A DNA stretch of 64,000 nt, from contig NC_035161.2 in assembly GCF_001659605.2 (NCBI RefSeq), positions 7,345,290 through 7,409,289 of the forward strand, written 5' to 3'. Shown in pieces: positions 55,316 through 64,000 of the stretch. A model generated the notes under the pieces. The model saw only the letters and a list, made by a program, of their open reading frames with translations. It had not been told where the DNA came from and did not search any database. A program made the position numbers and the translations under genes. Source of the DNA: Manihot esculenta (lineage: Eukaryota; Streptophyta; Magnoliopsida; Malpighiales; Euphorbiaceae). The first letter of the stretch is position 1; the number at the start of each line of letters is the position of its first letter.

Positions 55316-57803
55316 TGTAATACCCGGCTAGATTCCGGCATCGGAATCCCTACCTTCCGGCGGAATCTCCGTTGGAATCTAGAATTTTGACGATGCCAGA
55401 GTCTTCTTGTAGGGTAAAAAGGTGTTTTCTAAAATGTTTTTACTGATTCCATGGTTTTAAATGAAAAAGATTTGAGTTTTGAAAGGAAAAGAACCAAGGA
55501 GGCGTTTGCCAGGTTCGGCCGCCGAAAGTGAAGTTCGGCTGCCGAACATGGAAAGGTTTCGGGAGCGCCTTTGGCCTCCGAAAGCCTTGTTTGAACAAAC
55601 CAGGTTCGGCCGCCGAACCTCAAGTTCGGCCGCCGAACATGGGGGTGTTTCGCATGCACGTTAGGCCGCCGAAAGAGGTTCGGCTGGCCACCTATAAAAG
55701 CCCCTCAGACCGAAAATGGGCGAGAGTTCTCCCCATTCTCGAGCTCAGGTGTGTTCATGCCCTCCTTTGGTCATTTTCATGTTTTCTCTTCATCTCCTTC
55801 CTATTTTTATGAGTTCCATGGTTGTTTTAAAGAGTTTTAAAGCTTGGATCAAAGTTTGGAGAGCTTGGGGACTTTAAGAGTTTGGGTTCTCCACATCTCA
55901 AGCTTTGGGTCGCACCAACCCTCGATCTTCAAGAGGTAAGTGTAGATCCTTGTTTCTCTACTGTTTTAATGAAGTTTTAAGTGAGTTTATGGGAGTTTTA
56001 TGGGTAGATATGCATGTTAGGGTTTATGTGGTTTTTATGCCCAATGTATGATAATGTATGTTCTTGTGATGTTTGTGTTGGGGTTTAAGTTAGTTTCCAA
56101 GCCCCTTGAACATGTGGGAGAGAGTATGCATGATTGGGAGAGAGTATGTGAGGTTTGGTTTGCTTTGATGGTTTTGGCCTATGTGGGTCATAAACTATCT
56201 AGGTATGTTTTGATGTTGTTTTTGGAGTTTAATCAAGCTATTAAGCTCCTTTGTGCATAGTTGAGGATGTATGCATGTGTTTGAGAAGTTGGGTGCTTGT
56301 TTTGGGGTGTATGGAAGGTTTGGGAGGCTTGAAGTGCACAAGGGCTGAGTTCTGGATGAACTCAGGTTCGGCCGCCGAAGGTGGTCTCGGCCGCCGAACC
56401 TGCCTGAGGATGCAGGGATTGGCCGCCTAACCTTGCCCCCGAAAGTTGAGTTTTGGCTTGAAAGCAGACTTTCGGCCGCCGAAGGTAATGTTCGGCCGCC
56501 GAAAGTGCCTGACTTTCGTCTCTGGAGAGAGGTTTCGGCCGCCGAAGGTGCCGCCGAACCTGCCTGACTTTCGTCTCTGTCTGGGACTTTCGGCCGCCGA
56601 AGGTGCCGCCGAAAGTGTCCTGTCCAGCCTTTTCTTGGGTGTTTTCTATGCATGTTTCTATGATGTTTTAAGGGGTTTTTGGGGAGTTGTTTATGAGTTG
56701 TTTAGAGTATGTTTGGCACCTCACTGGAGTCCACCTGTGTAGGATCGGACCCGAGGATCCGAGGTGTTTAGCAGTGTCAGCCGTTTCAGAGTCGGCCTAG
56801 AGCTAGTCAAAGGTGAGTGGAACTAAACTTAATGTTTTAAATTAAGAAATTAAATGTTTTTAGAGCATGATCCATGCATCATGATATGTATTAGGTTGTT
56901 TTGCATTAGAATCCACGAATATGATGCATTGCATAATATGTTGTTGATGTGGATGGATATTGGATGATCCTTAGCCCTCAGTATGAGATGAGATAATATG
57001 ATGTGAGATGACATGGTATGATATAGAAAGCCCAGGTGTGGCCTAATCGCCCCTGGCATCATGTATATGTAAGGAAAGACCAGGTGTGGCCTAATCGCCC
57101 CTGGCATAGTTGGACATGTTATGATATGAGTTATATAAGCGAATACTAGGTGTGGCCTCGTCGCCCCTGGTATAGTTGGACATATTTCGATATGTAGAGG
57201 GCTAATGGTGACAAATTCATCCTTGATGTGATATGTTTGTGTTGTGATGCACTCCATGATAGCATACTTTAAAATGAATTGTTTTCTTGTATGTTTTCCG
57301 CTCACTGGGCTTTATAGCTCACCCCTCTCCCCTAACCCCAGGTATGCAGGGTCAGAGATAGTCAGAAGATCAGCAGGTTACGTCCATGGTCATATTTATG
57401 TAATAGAATAGTAGTGGACATGATGTAATGTAAAGATATGTAAGGATGTAAAAGAGTATGTTGTAATATGACTTTATGTTATATGTTCATAGTTATAGTA
57501 TTGTGCTTGGCCCGAGTTGGATGATCCCTTTGTACATGAGTTTTATGTTATGTTGTTTCCTGTGATGGACCGAGTTTGACATAGGGTATGCTGACCCTAG
57601 GGGTTCTATGAGTTCAATCATAGTGCATACACAGGTCAAACTGGTTAAAGGTAAAGTTTTAAATGTTTGATGAAAATGTTGGATCATGTTTGGGGATTAT
57701 ACTGACTGTACAGGATGCATAGTAGGCTTGCTACGGGTCCCGGCGGCCTTATGCCGATCTGGATCCTAGCGCCGGTAGCGGTCCGGATTTTCGGGTCGTT
57801 ACA
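55316..57803 (+). repeat. 3' LTR (2488 bp)
   Basis: It matches the 5' LTR along its length; differences noted are near 55361, 55520, 55538, 56032 and 57134. Equivalent positions: TATA box 55693-55699, donor-like site 55932-55941, dyad cluster 2 56363-56623, hairpin modules 57026-57186. Confidence 0.97.
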
Positions 57804-59901
57804 GTAATCCTGTTTAATCCCATACATGATCAACAATACTCATAAACCTGTAAACATTCTCATATAACAACCAAGCTCAACCTGAACATAAACATAAACA
57901 TAACATAAACCTCCACTGGAGCCCTCATCAAAATGCTCCAATGGGGTATCTCATCATACATAAGCTTGGCTGAAACATAACCTCATATCTCATATCATAA
58001 AGACCATGTACATACAAGTGGGATTAACAATCTGCATTGGTCAAGCACAACTCTATCCTCAATATTCAAATTACATAACATAACTTAAAACACTTTTACA
58101 TTATATCATAATACAATTGTCATGTCCACCATCTAACTATTACATAAACATATCTTCCATACTCTGGCTAACCTCCTGATCTACCCTGCACCTGCACATC
58201 TGGGGTTAGGGGAGAGGGGTGAGCTATAAAGCCCAGTGAGCAGAATAGAGAAAACATATATTAAATATTTCATGCTTCCATGAAATGCAACACATCACAA
58301 ACATATCACATAAGGATGGTATTGTCACCTATAGTCCTCAACATAGTCCAATCGTGCCAGGGGCGTAGAATGGGCCTCACTGGTCTTTCTCTTGCATACA
58401 TAACATAACATAACATTCCAATATGCCAGGGGCGTAGAATGGGCCTCACTGGTCTTTCTCTTAACATAGTCCAGGGGCGTAGAATGGGCCTCACTGGCAA
58501 TCCATACCGTATCATCATCATATCATACCATAGGAGGACTAGAGGATCATCCAATAGCCAATCCGCATCCACATCATATTATGCAATGCAACATATTCGT
58601 GAATACTAATGCAAACAACCTAAAATATCACATGGCATATATGATGCATGAACATGCTCCAAAAAGTTATATTTCATTTATTTAAAAACTTAAGGTTCAT
58701 TCCACTCACCTCTGGCTGAAGCTCTACAGACTCTGAAGCAGCTGTCTCACTGCTGAGGTCCTCGGTTCCTCGGGTCCGAACCTACACAGGTGGACTCCAA
58801 TGAGGGACCAATCATACATAAACATAACTCTAATAAACTCCCCAAAAACCCCCTAAAACATCAGGAAAACATCACATAGAAATATGCATGAAATGGCTGA
58901 ACAGGGCACTTTCGGCGGCACCTTCGGCGGCCGAAAGTCCTGGACAGATCCGAAAGTCGGGCACTTTCGGCGGCACCTTCGGCGGCCGAAAGTCCCAGAC
59001 AGAGACGAAAGTCTCTTTTCAGGGGCAACTTCGGCAGCCGAATGCTGCCTCCACAAAGGGGGTTCGGCGGCCGAAACTCCCTTCGGCTGCCGAACCTGGT
59101 TTCTGCCAAAGGGCAGAAACTTGGTTCAAACGAACCTCTTGCCTCCCAAAACCTCTAATCATGCATAAACTTGCTCTACAACATGCATACTTCACATACA
59201 TCACACCATTGTTCATCAAAGCATCAAAACCCATAAACTCATCAATAAGCCTAAACATGCATCTTTACCCATAAATCAACTTAATGCTTGTTTAAAACAT
59301 ACAATGAGCTTAAGATCGGCTCTTACCTCTTGAAGATCGAGAGAGAGACGACCTAAACTCGGAGATCCAAGCAAATGGGCTCCTGAGTTCCCAAAGCTCC
59401 AAAACTTGGTTTAAATGCTCAAAACTTGCAATGTGAGTTTAAAACTCAAGAAAAATGGAAGAGATTTGGAGAAAGAACACAAGATTTGCAAAGGGAAGGT
59501 CGGAAGCTCACTGTGGCCGAAAATGGGAGAAAGCTCGCCCATTTCGGCTAAGTGCCCCTTTTATAGGTGGCTGGCCAGGCCACGTTCGGGGCCGAATGTG
59601 CCTCCGCATCCATGCAATGTTCGGCGGCCGAACTTGTCTTTCGGCGGCCGAACCTGGACTTCCCTAACTCATGCTTTCGGGGGCCTAACGTGCCTCCAAA
59701 ATGCATGCATGTTCGGCGGCCGAACCTGGGTTTTCCTCCTATGACTTTTCATGCAAAAACTCATTTAATTTCATACTTAAAACCATTAAAAACATGAAAA
59801 CATTTTATAAAAACCTGGTTTTTCCCTTCTAGAGGTTTCCGACATCCGAGATTCCACCGGACGGTTGGAATTCCGATACCGGAGTCTAGCCGGGTATTAC
59901 A

Positions 59902-59918
59902 TTCTCCCCCCCTTAAGA
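59902..59918 (-). other. Polypurine tract of the right-edge chromovirus
   Basis: CTTAAGGGGGGGAGAAT on the minus strand, directly before the 3' LTR start. Confidence 0.85.
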
Positions 59919-60000
59919 ACATTCGTCCCCGAATGTTCCTCAACTAGTACATGCATAGTAAAATAACATAACACACATACAAAACACATAGGGACTAACC

Positions 60001-63000
60001 TTAAAAGAGGTGGGGATATTGCTGGAGCATGGACTCCCGTGTCTCCCAGGTACATTCTTCTATATTGTGGTGGTTCCAAAGGACTTTCACCATTGGGATT
60101 TCCTTGTTCCTCAACTTTCTGATCTGAGTGTCAAGAATCTGCACTGGTTGATCTACATAGGTGAGATCCTCTTGGATCTCTACATCAGGCTCACTAAGAA
60201 CCTTGCTCGGATCTGACACGTACTTTCTTAACATGGAAACATGGAAAACCGGATGGATTCTTTCCATAGCTGCAGGCAAGTCCAGCTTGTACGATACACT
60301 CCCAATCTTTTGCAAGACTTCAAAGGGTCCAATGTACCGTGGAGCTAGCTTACCCTTTTTACCAAATCGAACCACCCCTTTCATTGGAGACACCTTGAGC
60401 AATACTAGATCCCCCTCCTGAAAGTCTACTTGTTTCCTGTGGAGGTCTGCATAACTCTTCTGCCTGCTTGTAGCAGTTTTGATTCTCTCTCTGATGATGG
60501 GTACCACCCTGCTGGTGATCTCTACTAACTCAGGCCCTGCCAAGGCCTTCTCTCCTACTTCCTCCCAACAGACGGGTGATCTGCACTTCCTCCCATACAA
60601 AGCTTCATATGGAGCCATCCCGATGCTAGCATGATGGCTGTTATTGTAGGCAAACTCCACCAAAGGTAGATGCTGCCTCCAAGAACCGCCAAAATCCAGC
60701 ACACACATTCTGAGCATATCTTCTATTGTCTGGATGGTCCTTTCTGACTGTCCATCGGTCTGGGGATGGAAGGCAGTACTGAAATCCAACCTGGTACCCA
60801 TAGCACTCTACAGACTCCGCCAAAACCTGGAGGTGAACTGGGGCCCTCTATCTGATACTATAGATACCGGGACCCCATGCAGTCTGACAATCTCATCAAC
60901 ATACACCTGCGCTAACTTATCCACAGAGTAGTTGCTCCTAACTGGAATGAAGTGAGCAGATTTAGTAAGTCTGTCCACAATTACCCATATGGAGTCTAAC
61001 CTGTTGGACGCCGCCGGTAGCCCCACTACGAAGTCCATAGCTATATTTTCCCATTTCCATTCTGGAATAGGTAGCGGGTTAAGCATTCCAGCCGACTTCT
61101 GATGTTCCAGCTTCACCCTCTGACATACCTCGCAGGCTGACACAAACTGTGCCACTTCCCTCTTCATAGCTGGCCACCAATATACTCTTTTCAGATCCTG
61201 ATACATTTTGGTGGCTCCAGGGTGAACGCTGTACCTTGCATTATGAGCCTCTCTCATAATGTCTCCCTTAAGCCCTATGTCATCTGGTACACATAATCTG
61301 TTCCCATAGCGGAGGATCCCCTTACTGTCAAATCTGAACTCACTATCTTTGCCTGACTGAACAGTCCTGGCAATCTTCACTAACTCTGGGTCCTCATGCT
61401 GTTTCTGAGCCACCTGTTCCAGAAACACGGGTGTCACTCTCATCTGTGCAATCAAAGCACCTGTACCAGACAACTCTAACTGTAGACCTTCATTCATGAG
61501 CTTGTAAAACTCCTTCACCACCGGTCACCTCTCTGCCGTGATGTGGGATAAACTGCCTAGTGACTTCCGGCTTAGGGCGTTTGCCACAACATTCGCCTTA
61601 CCCGGATGGTACTGAATCTTGCAATCATAGTCACTCAACAGTTCTACCCACCTCCTCTGTCTCAAATTCAGTTCTCTCTGGCTCAAGATGTGCTGCAGGC
61701 TCTTATGATCTGTAAAGATCTCACATTTCACCCCATAGAGGTAGTGCCTCCACATCTTGAGTGCAAAGATGACTGCTGCCATCTCAAGATCGTGTGTGGG
61801 GTAATTCAACTCATGCCTCTTCAGTTGTCTAGAGGCGTAAGCGATCACCCTGTCATTCTGCATCAACACACAACCCAAGCCTACTCTGGATGCATCACAG
61901 AACACTGTGAAGTCATCATTACTAGTCGGCAGAGCTAACACTGGTGCTGAAGTTAACCTCTTCTTGAGCTCCTCAAAACTTTCTTCACACTGATCGGTCC
62001 ATACGAACCTCTGGTTCTTTCTGGTCAATCTGGTTAGAGGAGCTGCAATCTTTGAGAAGTCCTAAACGAATCTCCTGTAATAACCAGCCAAACCCAAGAA
62101 ACTTCTAATCTCTGTCACTGAGGTGGGTCTAGACCAGTTAGTCACAGCCTCTATCTTCTTGGGGTCTACTTCAATTCCGTTCTCTGACACTATATGCCCC
62201 AAGAACGAGATGCTCCTCAACCAGAACTCACACTTGGAGAACTTGGCATACAAGCCATGCTCCCTCAAGGTCTGCAGAACTGTCCTCAGATGATGGGCAT
62301 GCTCCTCTGCATTCCTGGAATACACTAAGATATCATCTATGAAGACAATAATAAAGTGATCCAGGTATTGTCTAAACACTCTGTTCATGAGGTCCATGAA
62401 TGCTGCAGGGGCGTTGGTAAGCCCGAACGGCATCACAAGGAACTCATAGTGCCCATATCTGGTCCTGAAAGCTGTCTTTGGCACATCCTCTTCTCTGATC
62501 CTCAGCTGATGATACCCAGATCTCAGATCTATTTTGGAGAAACAACCCGCTCCTGCTAGCTGGTCGAATAGATCGTCGATCCTTGGCAATGGGTACTTAT
62601 TCTTGGTAGTGACTTTGTTCAACTGCCTGTAGTCGATACAAAGTCTAAGGGATCCATCCTTCTTTCTTACAAACAGCACTGGAGCACCCCAAGGTGAGGT
62701 ACTCGGTCGGATGAAGCCCTTGTCTACCAATTCTTGCAACTGTTCTTTCAATTCCTTTAACTCGGCTGGGGCCATCCTGTAGGGAGGGATAGAGATCGGT
62801 CTAGTTCCAGGCATCAAATCAATCTCGAACTCTATCTCCCTAACAGGTGGTAAACCTGGCAACTCGTCTGGGAACACATCTAAAAACTCATTGACCACTG
62901 GCACTGCGGCGGGCTCTCTAATCTGACTGTCTAGCTCTCTCACATGAGCCAAATACCCCTGACATCCCCTCCTAAGCAACCTACGAGCCTGAAGAGATGA

Positions 63001-64000
63001 GATCAAACCTCTAGGTGTACCCCTCCTGTCTCCTCTGAAGACAACCTCTGATCCATCCTGATCTCTGAACCTGACTACCTTGTCCCTGCAGTCCAAGGTA
63101 GCGCCATGGGTAGATAACCAGTCCATCCCTAGAATGACGTCAAAATCTGTCAACTCTAGAACCACAAGGTCGGCGGACATGCATCTCCCCTCAACAAAAA
63201 CTGGACTACACTGACAGACTGACTCTGCCACTGATGGATCACACTTGGGTCCACTGACCCAGAGAGGACACTCTAACTCAGAGACCATTAATCCCAACCT
63301 CTCTACGGCCCTCGGAGCAATAAAAGAATGAGATGCACCAGGGTCCATTAATGCATACACATCAGAACACCCAATGACTAAATTACCTGCCACCACGGTG
63401 TTAGATGCATCTGCCTCCTGCTGTGTCATGGTGAAGATCCTTGCTGGATCTGACGGACCCTCACCTCTGAACCCTGCTGAAGAAGAGGCTGACCCTCTCC
63501 CTCTGCCTCTACCACTGGCCTGTGTCATGGCTGGAGCTACTGGCTGTGCCACACTACCAGAAGCTGTCTGCTGAGACTGTGTCACAAAAGCTGCTCTAGG
63601 ACACTCTCGTGCCATGTGTCCCTCCTGCCCACATCTGAAGCAGGCTGACGTCCCAACCAGACATACTCCTCTGTTCGGTCTCCCACATTTCTTACATATT
63701 GCATTATCTGCACCTGAGCTCGAGCCACTTCCTAATCCCAGACCTGACTTGATCTTGTTCCAAAACTTGTTCTTCTTAAACTTCTTGGTGGTACTGCCCC
63801 ACCTCTTGCTACCTGAGCTTAAGGAAGAAGGATCCACTTTTCCCTTACCTGGGGTTCTGGAACCAGAAGGCTGTGCTGCTGACTGTTTGACTTTTCCCTC
63901 GATGATAGCACTAGCCTCCATCCTTCTAGCCATGTCTACTATGGCGTGAAAACTCTCTCTATCTGCTGACTGTATCAAGGAGGAATACCTGGAATGGAGC
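60001..64000 (-). pseudogene. Chromovirus gag-pol, three stops, open at the window edge
   Basis: The frame enters from the right edge in the Gag core ([20 protein letters not shown]). Then follow a CCHC knuckle [14 protein letters not shown] (near 63640), protease-like [11 protein letters not shown] (near 63340), RT with [11 protein letters not shown] and FIDDILVYS (62600-62330), RNase H with [10 protein letters not shown] (near 61890) and [11 protein letters not shown] (near 61710), the integrase finger [13 protein letters not shown]...CEVCQRVK (61240-61110), and a core with MDFVVGLP, SDRGPQF and an intact Glu in GQSERT. A chromodomain-like end ([13 protein letters not shown]...[15 protein letters not shown]) reaches the stop at 60001-60003. 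Three in-frame stops: 62062-62064 TAG, 61525-61527 TGA, 60808-60810 TAG. All are single C to T changes from the expected Gln, Arg and Gln codons. No frameshift is visible, so this copy is only lightly damaged. Confidence 0.95.

Larger units (their letters stand above)
48455..57803 (+). mobile_element. Complete plus chromovirus with near-identical LTRs and defective pol
   Basis: The element is 9349 bp with TSD GTAAT (48450-48454 and 57804-57808). Both LTRs are 2488 bp (48455-50942 and 55316-57803) and differ at about five positions by eye, roughly 0.2 percent. The primer site is at 50946, gag starts at 51206, and the polypurine tract is at 55301-55315. The internal region is about 4.37 kb against about 5.2 kb in the minus chromovirus, because about 1 kb of pol covering the integrase zinc finger and catalytic core is missing. 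RT and RNase H are riddled with frameshifts. Structurally complete, genetically non-autonomous, yet recently inserted. Confidence 0.97.
48361..59901 (-). repeat. 3' LTR of the right-edge chromovirus, split
   Basis: Pieces are 48361-48454 and 57804/57809-59901. Ends TGTAACGACCCG and GCCGGGTATTACA. TATA box 59559-59565 (minus), dyads 58905-59100 and 59580-59730, donor-like AAGAG/GTAAGAGCCG near 59325, three hairpin modules at about 58350-58500. Confidence 0.92.
48361..64000 (-). mobile_element. Minus chromovirus running off the window
   Basis: The 3' LTR is 48361-59901 (about 2.19 kb once the nested element 48455-57803 and one TSD copy are removed). The polypurine tract is at 59902-59918 and pol then gag lie at 60001-64000; the 5' part is outside. 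The candidate left TSD is ATGAA (48356-48360). This is the best preserved pol in the window: three in-frame stops and no frameshift seen. Confidence 0.93.

Overview
This is plant nuclear DNA from a eudicot; the repeat style would fit a Euphorbiaceae genome such as cassava or rubber tree, but that attribution is a guess. The evidence is a canonical miR166 hairpin, a single-exon plant-type seven-helix membrane protein gene, and about 50 kb of Ty1/copia and Ty3/gypsy LTR retrotransposons with tRNA-iMet primer sites and exact 5-bp target-site duplications (TSDs).

Layout. 1-9.8 kb is the host part: AT-rich spacer, a tRNA-derived SINE (3123-3245, minus), two inverted copies of an AT-rich fold-back repeat (3395-3845 and 7045-7515), the MIR166 foldback (4275-4376), a TRIM-like mini LTR element (about 5455-6000) and the seven-helix gene (8105-9094). 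9.85-13.12 kb is a decayed non-autonomous LTR element with a gag/coiled-coil pseudogene.

From 13.12 kb to the end everything is nested retrotransposons. A plus-strand chromovirus (Tekay/Del-like Ty3/gypsy) starts at 13120. Its LTR is split by a solo LTR (13869-18179) that holds another solo LTR (14077-16131). Its gag is cut at 19668 by a minus-strand LTR, cut in turn by a long copia element (19844-46932). The copia RNase H is split by a minus chromovirus (21802-36044), whose 5' LTR carries a young copia element (30162-34994). The long copia's own 5' LTR carries two solo LTRs (41542-43993 plus, 44568-46622 minus). To the right, a plus LTR begins at 46974 and is cut at 48361 by a minus chromovirus running off the window. 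The 3' LTR of that element contains a complete plus-strand chromovirus (48455-57803). Six TSD pairs were read directly for solo LTRs and complete elements (AGAGC, ATATG, CTTTA, GTCCT, CACAT, GTAAT), and two more close the split elements (CATGC, ACATC).

The most interesting material is in the chromovirus LTRs, 2.0-2.5 kb long with at least eleven copies or parts here. All have a TATA box in the same context. Upstream of it is one cluster of TTCGGCSGCCGAA dyads, and downstream, in the transcribed part, is a second. A tandem hairpin module follows. Between these fast-changing arrays lie short conserved islands that look like splice sites: AAGAG/GTAAGN, then an acceptor CACCTGTGTAG, a 61-72 nt exon, a donor GAG/GTGAGT, an acceptor CCCTCTCCCCTAACCCCAG, and a last acceptor just before the gag ATG. 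I infer a multi-intron 5' leader whose introns hold the arrays. The element at 48455-57803 has almost identical LTRs but no integrase core, so it was probably mobilised in trans.

All retroelement coding regions here are broken, mostly by in-frame stops of the CAG to TAG or CGA to TGA kind, as expected for methylated plant repeats. The only probably functional genes are MIR166 and the membrane protein gene.
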